From Erysipelotrichaceae bacterium (GTDB taxonomy: Bacteria > Bacillota_I > Bacilli_A > Erysipelotrichales > Erysipelotrichaceae), in NCBI GenBank assembly GCA_017539105.1, contig JAFYHQ010000024.1:1-64000 (forward strand): a DNA stretch of 64,000 nt. The letters are read 5' to 3'. The translations under genes and the position numbers were made by a program. The notes beneath the pieces are model-generated. The model made no database searches, had not been told where the DNA came from, and was given only the letters and a program-made list of their open reading frames with translations. Shown piece by piece: positions 50,885-59,365 of the stretch (its first letter is position 1; every line of letters starts with the position of its first letter).

Positions 50885-53053
50885 ATGGTAGAACTGATCG
50901 ACTCGAAAAAAGAACTTTACGATGAGATCCATAAGTATATCAGCGATCCTGATTCTTTGGCTCTGATCGATAAAGCCTATGATTTTGCGTATGAAAAGCA
51001 CAAGGACCAAAAACGCAAATCCGGACAGCCTTACTTTGTGCATATTTTGAATGTGGGCTATGAGCTGGCAAAACTCAGAGTCGATCCGAAAACGATCTGC
51101 GCGGGACTCCTTCATGATGTGATCGAAGACTGCGATGTCAAGGAAGATGAATTCAAGGAACTGTTCGGCGATGAGATCTATGAAATGGTTGATGCGGTCA
51201 CCAAGATCTCTACCTTGAAATTTACGGATGAAAAAGAATATCAGGCAGTCAATCATCGCAAGATCCTGATCGCGATGGCCAAGGATGTAAGAGTGATCCT
51301 GGTCAAGCTGGTAGACCGTCTGCACAATATGCGTACCTTGGAGTATCTGGCTCCGGAGAAACAGAAACGGATCGCCAGAGAGACGCTGGATGTCTATGCG
51401 CCGATCGCACACCGTTTAGGTATCGCCGAGATCAAGAACGAGCTGGAAGATCTTTCGTTCTATTATCTTGATAATGAAAAGTATCATGAGATCGCCAGAC
51501 TGGTCGAATCCAAGAAGAGCGAACGCGATCAGCAGATCGATATCATGATGGAAGATATTTCCATCGTTCTGAAGATGCATAATATTCCATTCAGGATCTT
51601 CGGAAGATCCAAGCATCTGTATTCCATCAACAAGAAAATGATCACCAAAAACAAGCGTTTCGATGAGATCCTTGATCTTTTGGCGATCCGTATCGTAACG
51701 GAAACGGAACTGAACTGTTACGAGATCTTAGGCTATATCCATGCGGTGTACCGCCCGATTCCGGGACGCCTGAAGGACTATATCGCCATGCCTAAGATGA
51801 ACATGTATCAGTCGCTGCATACCACGATCGTGGGTCCGGATGGACGGATCTACGAGGTGCAGATCCGAACAGAAGCCATGGATGAGGTGGCGGAACGAGG
51901 CGTTGCCGCGCACTGGTCCTATAAGGAAGGAAAACAGCGATCGCAGAAAGAGATCCTGAACGAGCTGCGTTGGCTGAAAGCGTTCGAAGATACTTCGGAA
52001 ACGGATGCCAAAGACTATATGAATGATATCACGCACGATATCTTCAATGCGAATATCTACTGTCTGACCCCGAGAGGAAGAGTCATCGACCTGGCGCAGG
52101 GTGCGACTCCGATCGATTTCGCTTACCGTATCCATACCGAAGTCGGAAACCAGACGGTAGGAGCTCTGGTCAATGGCGTCATGGTTCCGTTGAATACGCC
52201 ATTAAAGACAGGCGATGTCGTCGAACTCAAAACCAATAAGAATTCGACCCCATCCGAGGACTGGCTCAAGATCGTCAAAACCAATCATGCCCGTAACAAG
52301 ATCAAGGCTTATTTCCTGAAGAAGGAAACGGAAGATCGGGAAGCCCTGATCAAGGAAGGCGAAAGCTTGCTGAAGGAAGAATTCAAGAAGCATGATCTTC
52401 TGGAAGAATATCCCGACAACAAGAAGATGGATAAGATCGCGACATCCATGGGTTACTCTTCTGCCCACGATCTGTTCTTTGCGATCGGCTGCCACTCTAT
52501 GATGCCGATCAACATCGTTGAGAGAGTCGCGAAGGCAGGCAAACGAGAAGTCGATCTGGAAACGATCGAAAAGATCACGAAACGGAATTCTGAAAAGACC
52601 CGGGCGATCAGCCATACGGGTATCGTTGTCAAAGGGATCAGTTCGATGAAACTTTCTTTGTCTCCGTGCTGTTCCCCGGTCTATGGGGATGAGATCATCG
52701 GCTTTGTATCGAAGGGTCAGGGGATCAAAGTCCATCGCAAGGATTGTCCGAATATCCAGGGTCTGAAACGTTTTATCGATGTCTACTGGGATCCTGAGAA
52801 ACCGGATCTGAAATATGAGACTTCGATCAAGATCTTCTCCAAAGACCGCTCTTATCTGCTTACCGATCTGGTCACGGTCGTTGCGCAATACAAAGCAAAT
52901 CTGACTGCGGTCAACAGTGTTGCGAATACGGAAGATCTTACTGCTACCACAAGCCTTTCTTTTACGGTCAGCGATCTGGAACAGCTGGAAGTCATCATGG
53001 CGAATCTGCGTAAAGTGGAGAGCGTGATATCGGTTGAAAGAGCCATTAAATGA
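50885..53053 (+). CDS. relA: Bifunctional (p)ppGpp synthetase/hydrolase
   Basis: 722 residues, the long Rel form. HD hydrolase domain (AGLLHDVIEDCD), synthetase domain (RLKDYIAMPKMNMYQSLHTTIVGPDGRIYEVQIRT), TGS domain (YCLTPRGRVIDLAQGATPIDFAY), zinc-finger-like region with CCS/HRKDCP and a C-terminal ACT domain (TDLVTVVAQYKANLTAV). Makes and degrades (p)ppGpp on stalled ribosomes. In Gram-positives one such protein usually does both jobs. A T-box operon for aminoacyl-tRNA synthetases follows, fitting amino-acid sensing. Confidence 0.95.
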   Translation: MVELIDSKKELYDEIHKYISDPDSLALIDKAYDFAYEKHKDQKRKSGQPYFVHILNVGYELAKLRVDPKTICAGLLHDVIEDCDVKEDEFKELFGDEIYEMVDAVTKISTLKFTDEKEYQAVNHRKILIAMAKDVRVILVKLVDRLHNMRTLEYLAPEKQKRIARETLDVYAPIAHRLGIAEIKNELEDLSFYYLDNEKYHEIARLVESKKSERDQQIDIMMEDISIVLKMHNIPFRIFGRSKHLYSINKKMITKNKRFDEILDLLAIRIVTETELNCYEILGYIHAVYRPIPGRLKDYIAMPKMNMYQSLHTTIVGPDGRIYEVQIRTEAMDEVAERGVAAHWSYKEGKQRSQKEILNELRWLKAFEDTSETDAKDYMNDITHDIFNANIYCLTPRGRVIDLAQGATPIDFAYRIHTEVGNQTVGALVNGVMVPLNTPLKTGDVVELKTNKNSTPSEDWLKIVKTNHARNKIKAYFLKKETEDREALIKEGESLLKEEFKKHDLLEEYPDNKKMDKIATSMGYSSAHDLFFAIGCHSMMPINIVERVAKAGKREVDLETIEKITKRNSEKTRAISHTGIVVKGISSMKLSLSPCCSPVYGDEIIGFVSKGQGIKVHRKDCPNIQGLKRFIDVYWDPEKPDLKYETSIKIFSKDRSYLLTDLVTVVAQYKANLTAVNSVANTEDLTATTSLSFTVSDLEQLEVIMANLRKVESVISVERAIK

Positions 53054-53062
53054 TGATAAGAT
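53034..53062 (+). promoter_or_regulatory. Promoter of the T-box operon
   Basis: TTGAAA (53034-53039), a 17-base spacer and TAAGAT (53057-53062), lying across the relA stop codon. Transcription should start near 53069, giving a leader of about 200 bases. Confidence 0.7.
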
Positions 53063-53068
53063 TGTTAT

Positions 53069-53255
53069 GTCGATAAACAAAAGAATTCTATCCTGTTCAT
53101 CTTAGCGAGAAGGGTCTGGTGCAAGCCTTCATGAGCGGATATAAGGGACACTTGTTTGACACCTTAGGGCGTAGGATCTGCGTTAAAGATCTCAAGGGCA
53201 CATTTATGTGAACTAAGGTGGTACCGCGTGATCAACGTCCTTAGAGGACGTTTTT
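53069..53255 (+). ncRNA. T-box riboswitch leader upstream of the peptidase-hisS-aspS operon
   Basis: The T-box sequence AAGGTGGTACCGCG lies at 53215-53228. Antiterminator arms CTAAGG (53213-53218) and CCTTAG (53239-53244) are perfectly complementary. The competing terminator stem (53234-53241 with 53245-53252) runs into five T. The Stem I apex is the hairpin GAAGG...CCTTC around 53108-53130, and AGCGAG precedes it. GACAC occurs at 53147-53151 and 53158-53162. The second is followed by CTTAG, the usual spacing after a specifier. GAC (Asp) and overlapping CAC (His) both fit, and HisRS and AspRS are encoded downstream. Confidence 0.9.
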
Positions 53256-53276
53256 ATTTCATTTGGGAGGTTTCTT

Positions 53277-54524
53277 ATGTACAACAGTTTCGATCTTATT
53301 GAAAAGCTCTATTTCGTCCGTACTTCGGGTTCGAAAGAAGAGCTGAAAGCGGCGAAAATCATTCAGAAGGAATGCGCAAAATTCAATGTCAAAGCAAAAC
53401 TGGAATCGTTTCCGGTCGATGCCTTTGAAGTAGAAAAATATCAGCTACATTTCATGGAACCAGATATGGATGTACCGTTTGTCGCGGTAGGCATGTCCGG
53501 TTCGACCCCTGACAAGGGCGTGGAAGGGGAACTGGTCTATGTCACTTCCCCGGAAGATGCTATGATCAGCGATCTCAAGGACAAGATCTGCCTGATAGCC
53601 AATAAGATGGTCGATAACAAGACTTACAAGATCCTCGCACAGAAGAAACCAGCCGCTCTGATCCTTTGTACCGGCGATGTCTATCTGGATGAGAAAGATG
53701 TCGATCTGGACCCATACAAGTACCGCAAACGCCATCAGGATCTGGCCTATATTCCTGCCGTATGCATCCGGATGAAAGATGCCGAGAAACTGGTCGAACA
53801 TCTTCCAAAGAAAGCCCATGTCACTTTGAAACAGAAACAGTTCAAGACTGATTCCCATAACGTGGTAGCGGAGATCAAAGGTACTGATAAAGCAGATGAA
53901 ATCATCGTCTATACGGCACACTATGATTCTGTCAGTTATTCCAAGGGAGCCTATGACAATGCAACCGGCAGCGCCTGCATCCTGGAGATGCTGGGATACT
54001 ACAGCGAACACAAACCGAAGAGAACGGTCAGATTCGTCTGGTGCGGTTCGGAGGAAGAAGGACTGCTGGGGTCCAGAGCCTATGTCGAGAAACACAAGAA
54101 ACAGCTGGATAAGATCGTGCTGAATATCAATGTGGATATGCTTGGAGTGACATTAGGCAAAGATATCGCCTGCGTCAGTGCCAATGAAGACCTCGTACAT
54201 TACCTGCAGTATCTGTCAAAGATGGAAGGATTCCCGATGGAAGTCAGGCAGGGCGTCTATTCCAGTGATTCCACTCCGTTTGCGGATGCGGGAGTCCCTG
54301 CCTTGTCTTTTGCCAGACTGCCTGCGAAAGGCGGCGCAGTGATCCATTCCCGCAAGGATGTCATGGATCATCTGTCTGCCGACAACTACTATAAATCATG
54401 TGGATTCATCGAGACATTCTCCGATCATATGATCGGTTCCGTCTGTTTCCCTGTTCCAAGAGAAATACCGGATAAAGTCAAAGAAGATCTCGATTACTAC
54501 AATCTCAGAAAGGAGCGCAAATAA
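53277..54524 (+). CDS. M28-family metallopeptidase with PA-type insert
   Basis: 415 residues, no signal peptide, so probably cytoplasmic. Zinc ligands of M28 are visible: TAHYDSV (His), GAYDNATGS (Asp), CGSEEEGLLGSRAY (Glu-Glu), NVDMLG (Asp) and the C-terminal VIHSRKD (His). A protease-associated domain precedes them. Aminopeptidase or carboxypeptidase activity is expected, releasing free amino acids. It is the first gene behind a T-box that senses uncharged tRNA, so it may supply amino acids during starvation. The ribosome-binding site is GGGAGG. It is two bases from hisS. Confidence 0.82.
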   Translation: MYNSFDLIEKLYFVRTSGSKEELKAAKIIQKECAKFNVKAKLESFPVDAFEVEKYQLHFMEPDMDVPFVAVGMSGSTPDKGVEGELVYVTSPEDAMISDLKDKICLIANKMVDNKTYKILAQKKPAALILCTGDVYLDEKDVDLDPYKYRKRHQDLAYIPAVCIRMKDAEKLVEHLPKKAHVTLKQKQFKTDSHNVVAEIKGTDKADEIIVYTAHYDSVSYSKGAYDNATGSACILEMLGYYSEHKPKRTVRFVWCGSEEEGLLGSRAYVEKHKKQLDKIVLNINVDMLGVTLGKDIACVSANEDLVHYLQYLSKMEGFPMEVRQGVYSSDSTPFADAGVPALSFARLPAKGGAVIHSRKDVMDHLSADNYYKSCGFIETFSDHMIGSVCFPVPREIPDKVKEDLDYYNLRKERK

Positions 54525-54525
54525 T

Positions 54526-55797
54526 ATGCCTTATCAGACAGTAAAAGGAACTTATGACCTGCTTCCGGAAAAGATGAAACGTTTCAATGAACTGGAAACT
54601 CTGTTCCGTTCTTTTCTGGAAATCTATGGCTACAGTGAGATAAAAACACCTGTTTTCGAATATACAGGCGTATTCAAGAAAGAGAACGATACCTCGGATA
54701 TGGTCACCAAGGAGATGTATACGTTCTCCGTCAATGAGAAAGATTCATTGACTTTAAGACCGGAAGGAACGCCTGGAGTCATCCGTCTGATCATTGAAAA
54801 CAAGCTCTACGGAAGCATGGAACTGCCGATCAAGATGGCTTACATCGAAGAAATGTTCCGTCATGAAAGACCGCAAAAGGGCAGACAGCGTCAGTTTACC
54901 CAGATGGGCATCGAATGTATCGGCGACAAGGATCCTCTGATCGACGCGGAAGTCATCGCTTTGGGTTATTTCTATATCAAGACGATCGGTCTTGAAGGTG
55001 TCAAGGTGCTGATCAATTCTTTAGGCGATACCGAATCCAGACTGAACTATAAGAAAGAACTGATCGACTATTTCACGCCATACAAGGATCAGTTATGCAC
55101 TGACTGTCAGAGCCGTCTGCTGAAGAACCCGTTAAGGATCCTCGACTGCAAGATCGATCATGAGAATCCTGTGGTTCAGAATGCTCCGAAAATGAAGCTG
55201 AACGAGGTTTCCGAAGAATACTTCAATCAGGTGAAACACTATCTGGATATTCTGGGAATCCCTTATGAGATCGATGACAAGCTGGTACGGGGCCTGGATT
55301 ATTATACCGATACGGTATTCGAAGTCGTGTCGACGAATGAAGAATCCGGATCGCAGGCAACCATCTTTGGCGGAGGAAGATACGATGATCTGGTCAAAGA
55401 GATGGGTGGGCCTCAGCTGAGCGGCATCGGATTTGCGATCGGATTGGAACGGCTGCTTATTTTAGCGGAAGCGGAAGGCATTTTCCTGGAATCCGAGCCT
55501 TATCTGGATGCCTATGTGATCAATCTGTATGAAAATAACGATCAGGCAATGAAAGTCGCAGCGATGCTCAGAGAAGAAGGCTTCATTACGGAAATGGACT
55601 ACTATCACCGTTCCCTGAAAGCCCAGTTCAAGTCCAGCGATCGCAAGAAGGCAAGATTCGTGATCATCATCGGAGAAGACGAAGTGAAAAATGAGACTGT
55701 GACTTTGAAAGATACTTTGACCAAGGCACAGGAAGAAGTGCCGGTAAAAGAGCTGTGCGAAAGAATGGATCAGCTGCTGGAGGATTATTATGAATAG
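54526..55797 (+). CDS. hisS: Histidyl-tRNA synthetase
   Basis: 423 residues, class II synthetase. Motif 2 is HERPQKGRQRQFTQMGIECIG, the histidine motif LVRGLDYYTDTVFE is present, and motif 3 is GIGFAIGLERL. Charges tRNA-His. It follows the T-box and peptidase gene and overlaps aspS by eight bases, the standard Firmicute hisS-aspS pair. Confidence 0.96.
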   Translation: MPYQTVKGTYDLLPEKMKRFNELETLFRSFLEIYGYSEIKTPVFEYTGVFKKENDTSDMVTKEMYTFSVNEKDSLTLRPEGTPGVIRLIIENKLYGSMELPIKMAYIEEMFRHERPQKGRQRQFTQMGIECIGDKDPLIDAEVIALGYFYIKTIGLEGVKVLINSLGDTESRLNYKKELIDYFTPYKDQLCTDCQSRLLKNPLRILDCKIDHENPVVQNAPKMKLNEVSEEYFNQVKHYLDILGIPYEIDDKLVRGLDYYTDTVFEVVSTNEESGSQATIFGGGRYDDLVKEMGGPQLSGIGFAIGLERLLILAEAEGIFLESEPYLDAYVINLYENNDQAMKVAAMLREEGFITEMDYYHRSLKAQFKSSDRKKARFVIIIGEDEVKNETVTLKDTLTKAQEEVPVKELCERMDQLLEDYYE

Positions 55798-57535
55798 AGA
55801 TCATACCTGTGGAGAATTAAGAAAATCAGATGCCGGAAAGCATGTCAAGCTTGCCGGGTGGGTCGCCAAGAGAAGGAATCTCGGTTCCATCGTTTTCATT
55901 GATTTAAGAGACCGTTACGGAATCACTCAGATCACGTTCGATGAGGAACACAATGAACTGGTCAGGGATGTCCGGAATGAATATGTCATTGAAGTCGAAG
56001 GAATGGTTTCCGTAAAAGAAACGCCGAATCCGAAACTGGAAACAGGCGAGGTCGAAGTATTGGCAGAAACATGCAAGATCTTATCTGCGGCCAAGACGAC
56101 GCCGATGATCATTGCGGATGAAACCGATGCTTTGGAAGATCTGCGTCTGAAATACCGCTATCTCGATATCCGAAGGAATCCGATCAAGGAAAAACTGCTG
56201 TATCGCGACAAGATCACGACGATCGTAAGACGTGTCCTGCATGAGGATGATTTTGTGGAAGTGGAAACACCGATCCTGTCGAAATCCACACCGGAAGGCG
56301 CCAGAGACTATCTGGTTCCTTCGAGACTATACAATGGACGTTTCTATGCTTTGCCGCAGTCTCCGCAGCAGTACAAGCAGCTGCTGATGATCGGCGGAAT
56401 GGACCGCTACTTCCAGATTGCGAGATGTTTCCGTGATGAAGACCTGAGAGCAGACCGACAGCCGGAATTCACGCAGATCGATATCGAAATGTCTTTTGCC
56501 GAAGAAGAAGATATCTTTGCGGTCGTCGAAAAGATCATGAAGACTTTGTTCAAGGAACTTAAAGGAATCGAGGATCTCGCATTCCCTAGAATCAGATATG
56601 TCGATGCGATGGATCAATATGGTTCCGATAAACCGGATATCCGTTTCGAAAATGAAATGATGGACATCAGTTCATTATTCAAGAATACGGAATTTGTCGC
56701 TTTTATGAACTGCCTGGAACAGAACGGCGTCATCAAGTCTCTGGTATTCAAGGATGCTGCCTCGCATCTTTCCAGAAAGCGTTTTGATGAACTCAATGAA
56801 TTCGTCAAAATCTATAAAGCCAAAGGACTGGCATATCTCAAGAGGGAAAACGATTCATTCTCCGGTTCTGTAAACAACGCCTTATCGGAAGAAGAGAAGG
56901 AAACGTTAAGAAAAGAACTGAATCTGGAAAACGGAGATGTATTGCTGATGATCGCCGATCAGAAAGCAATCGCGAATGTCGCGTTAGGCGCTTTGCGAAA
57001 GAAACTGGGACAGGACCTCGGTTTGATCGATGAAAACAAGTATTCGTTCGCCTGGATAACCGAATTCCCGATGTATGAATATTCCGAAACAGAAAACCGT
57101 TGGGTCAGCGCCCATCATCCGTTTACTGCGCCAAGAGATGAAGACATGGACAAACTGGTTACTGATCAGGCAAACTGTTATTCAAGAGCCTATGACCTTG
57201 TATTGAATGGCTATGAACTCTTATCCGGATCGGTACGTATCCATGATTCCGAGATGCAGGCGAAAGTATTCGACGCCTTAGGCCTTACAAAAGAAGAGAT
57301 CAGAAACAAATTCGGTTTCTTTATCGAAGCATTCGATTATGGAACTCCGCCACATTTAGGCGTAGGCATCGGTCTGGAACGTCTGACCATGATCATGACC
57401 GGAACCGACAACATCAAGGATGTCGTCGCTTTCCCGAAGACTGCGTCGGCGTACTGCCTGATGTCGGATGCTCCAAATACGGTCGATGATATTCAGCTTA
57501 AAGAACTGGGTATCGACATCATTGAAAAGGAATAA
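55790..57535 (+). CDS. aspS: Aspartyl-tRNA synthetase
   Basis: 581 residues, bacterial AspRS with anticodon OB-fold (KLAGWVAKRRNLGSIVFIDLRDRYG), class II motif 2 (QIARCFRDEDLRADRQPEFTQIDIEMSF), the bacterial GAD insertion and motif 3 (GVGIGLERLTMIMTGTDNIKDVVAFPK). Charges tRNA-Asp; the discriminating or non-discriminating type cannot be judged from this alone. Co-transcribed with hisS behind the T-box. Confidence 0.96.
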   Translation: MNRDHTCGELRKSDAGKHVKLAGWVAKRRNLGSIVFIDLRDRYGITQITFDEEHNELVRDVRNEYVIEVEGMVSVKETPNPKLETGEVEVLAETCKILSAAKTTPMIIADETDALEDLRLKYRYLDIRRNPIKEKLLYRDKITTIVRRVLHEDDFVEVETPILSKSTPEGARDYLVPSRLYNGRFYALPQSPQQYKQLLMIGGMDRYFQIARCFRDEDLRADRQPEFTQIDIEMSFAEEEDIFAVVEKIMKTLFKELKGIEDLAFPRIRYVDAMDQYGSDKPDIRFENEMMDISSLFKNTEFVAFMNCLEQNGVIKSLVFKDAASHLSRKRFDELNEFVKIYKAKGLAYLKRENDSFSGSVNNALSEEEKETLRKELNLENGDVLLMIADQKAIANVALGALRKKLGQDLGLIDENKYSFAWITEFPMYEYSETENRWVSAHHPFTAPRDEDMDKLVTDQANCYSRAYDLVLNGYELLSGSVRIHDSEMQAKVFDALGLTKEEIRNKFGFFIEAFDYGTPPHLGVGIGLERLTMIMTGTDNIKDVVAFPKTASAYCLMSDAPNTVDDIQLKELGIDIIEKE

Positions 57536-57568
57536 CGATTAGTCTTTACTAACTGATAAAAAGTCATT

Positions 57569-57574
57569 TATAAT
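57569..57574 (+). promoter_or_regulatory. -10 box of the ferredoxin gene
   Basis: TATAAT with a TTTACT-like -35 about 18 bases upstream (57545-57550). A strong AAGGAGG follows at 57587-57593, so this gene has a normal leader. Confidence 0.55.
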
Positions 57575-57601
57575 GTTTTTAGTATCAAGGAGGTTTATCT
57601 T

Positions 57602-57775
57602 ATGCCCGTAAAAGTTGATCGTGATGTTTGCATCGGCTGTGGTGCATGTACAGGCGTTTGCCCGACGGAATCCTTAAGTCTGGATGACGAAGGCAAGAGC
57701 GTATGCAACGAAGAGACCTGTGTCGATTGTGGTGCTTGCGTTGCGACTTGCCCGGTCGAAGCTTTATCTCAATAA
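57602..57775 (+). CDS. 2[4Fe-4S] ferredoxin
   Basis: 57 residues. Two complete cluster motifs, CIGCGACTGVCPTE and CVDCGACVATCPVE, each C-x2-C-x2-C-x3-C-P, are the clostridial ferredoxin plan. A low-potential electron carrier that could serve NfnAB, IspH and the radical-SAM enzymes MiaB and RimO encoded in this window. Strong ribosome-binding site, own promoter, own terminator: an independently expressed gene. Confidence 0.95.
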   Translation: MPVKVDRDVCIGCGACTGVCPTESLSLDDEGKSVCNEETCVDCGACVATCPVEALSQ

Positions 57776-57797
57776 ACCAAGTCTGACTTGGTTTTTT
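57775..57797 (+). terminator. Terminator of the ferredoxin gene
   Basis: An 8-bp stem (57775-57782 with 57786-57793) with a CTG loop, then T. Confidence 0.85.
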
Positions 57798-57831
57798 ATT
57801 TACTGGTTCATATAATTCTGCTGTTTTACAG

Positions 57832-57837
57832 TATAAT
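57832..57837 (+). promoter_or_regulatory. -10 box placed for a leaderless miaB mRNA
   Basis: TATAAT ends six bases before the ATG at 57844. The gap (TTAGTT) holds no ribosome-binding site. The -35 region is poor. Confidence 0.55.
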
Positions 57838-57843
57838 TTAGTT

Positions 57844-59271
57844 ATGGCTAAAGATTATCTTTTACCTGATCTGAATGATGCCCGCAAAAGAGACAAAGAA
57901 CTTTCCCAGAAAGTGCATTTTTCTTTTGATTCCGAATATGAAGGAATGGGGAAAGGATTATATTATTACATCATCACGCATGGTTGTCAGGCGAATCAGC
58001 GCGATTCCGAGACGATGGCAGGAATACTGGATGCATTAGGCTATGCTGCTACGGAAGATGAAAAGAAGGCCGATGTGATCCTCATCAATACCTGTGCGGT
58101 ACGTCAGGGAGCGGAAGAGAAAGTCTTTGGCGAGATTGGCGCTTTGAAACGTCTGAAAACCAGCAACCCGGATCTAATCATCGGGATCGGCGGCTGCATG
58201 TGCCAGGAAGAAGAGACGGTCAGGACATTGTTAGATAAATATCATCAGGTCGATATCATCTTCGGTACCCACAACATCAGTTCCTTGCCGAAGATGCTGC
58301 ATGACGTTTACACGACCAGACAGCGTAAAGTCGAAGTCTTCTCCAAGATGGGCGATATCGTGGAAGATATGCCTGTGACCCGTTTCATGTCTCATAAAGC
58401 CTGGGTCAACATCATGTATGGCTGCGACAAGTTCTGTACCTATTGCATCGTTCCGTATACCAGAGGAAAGGAAAGATCAAGATACAAGGAAGACATCCTT
58501 CTTGAAGTGAACCAGCTGATCGATCAGGGATACAAAGAGATCTGTCTTCTGGGACAGAATGTGAATGCCTATGGCAAGGATCTTTCCAATGATTACGGCT
58601 TTGCGGATCTTCTGAATGACGTATCGGCAACAGGGATCGAGCGGATCCGTTTCATGACTTCCCATCCCTGGGATTTCAACGACAGGATGATCGAAGCCAT
58701 CAGAAACAACAGGAACATCATGCCTTATATCCATCTGCCGATCCAGTCCGGTTCCAGCAAGATCCTGAAAAAGATGAACCGCCGCTACAGCAAAGATGAT
58801 TATTTTGCTTTATTTGATAAACTGAAGCAGGAACTGCCCGGCTATGCATTTACGACCGATATCATCGTAGGATTCCCTGATGAAACCGATGAGGATTTCA
58901 AGGATACCCTTGATGCGGTGGATCACTGTCAGTATGACAATGCCTATACGTTTATCTATTCAAAAAGAAAAGGCACGCCTGCCGCGGAATTTCCGGATGC
59001 CACTCCGATGGAAGTCAAGGAAGCAAGGCTTCAGGAACTCAATAAGAAAGTCGCTTACTATGCCAACATGAACAATCAGAAGTTTGCCGATCAGATCGTC
59101 GAAGTCCTGGTCGATGGCATCAGCAAGCGCAACTCAAATACATATTCCGGATATACGCCTGAAAACAAACTGGTTAATTTTACCGGAACCGATATCCGGA
59201 CCGGTCAGATCGTGAAAGTCAAGATCACGGAGGTCCTTTCGTTCTCTTTGAACGGTATCGCCGTGAAATGA
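57844..59271 (+). CDS. miaB: tRNA-2-methylthio-N6-dimethylallyladenosine synthase
   Basis: 475 residues. UPF0004 domain (ITHGCQANQRDSETMAGILDALGY), the radical-SAM motif GCDKFCTYCIVPYTRGKERSR (three cysteines) and a C-terminal TRAM domain. Adds methylthio groups to i6A37 of tRNAs. An N-terminal extension of about 40 residues is common in Firmicute MiaB. RimO is encoded at 26127, so the window holds both family members. The start is supported by a -10 box at leaderless distance. Confidence 0.94.
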   Translation: MAKDYLLPDLNDARKRDKELSQKVHFSFDSEYEGMGKGLYYYIITHGCQANQRDSETMAGILDALGYAATEDEKKADVILINTCAVRQGAEEKVFGEIGALKRLKTSNPDLIIGIGGCMCQEEETVRTLLDKYHQVDIIFGTHNISSLPKMLHDVYTTRQRKVEVFSKMGDIVEDMPVTRFMSHKAWVNIMYGCDKFCTYCIVPYTRGKERSRYKEDILLEVNQLIDQGYKEICLLGQNVNAYGKDLSNDYGFADLLNDVSATGIERIRFMTSHPWDFNDRMIEAIRNNRNIMPYIHLPIQSGSSKILKKMNRRYSKDDYFALFDKLKQELPGYAFTTDIIVGFPDETDEDFKDTLDAVDHCQYDNAYTFIYSKRKGTPAAEFPDATPMEVKEARLQELNKKVAYYANMNNQKFADQIVEVLVDGISKRNSNTYSGYTPENKLVNFTGTDIRTGQIVKVKITEVLSFSLNGIAVK

Positions 59272-59302
59272 TATGAGGTGCGAAATGAGAAATTGATTTC
59301 CG

Positions 59303-59330
59303 GAAACTTATAGATCGCTGAATAGGTTTC
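59303..59330 (+). promoter_or_regulatory. Leader hairpin before the ABC-F gene
   Basis: A 9-bp stem with one G-T pair (59303-59311 with 59322-59330) and a 10-base loop lies between miaB and the ABC-F gene. A tiny frame (ATG AGA AAT TGA at 59285-59296, GAGGTG just upstream) precedes it. There is no T tract, so it is not a simple terminator. It could be a leader-peptide attenuator, but this is speculative. Confidence 0.35.
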
Positions 59331-59365
59331 AATGACTCTGAAGCGAAGAAGGAGATCAGTTTACT

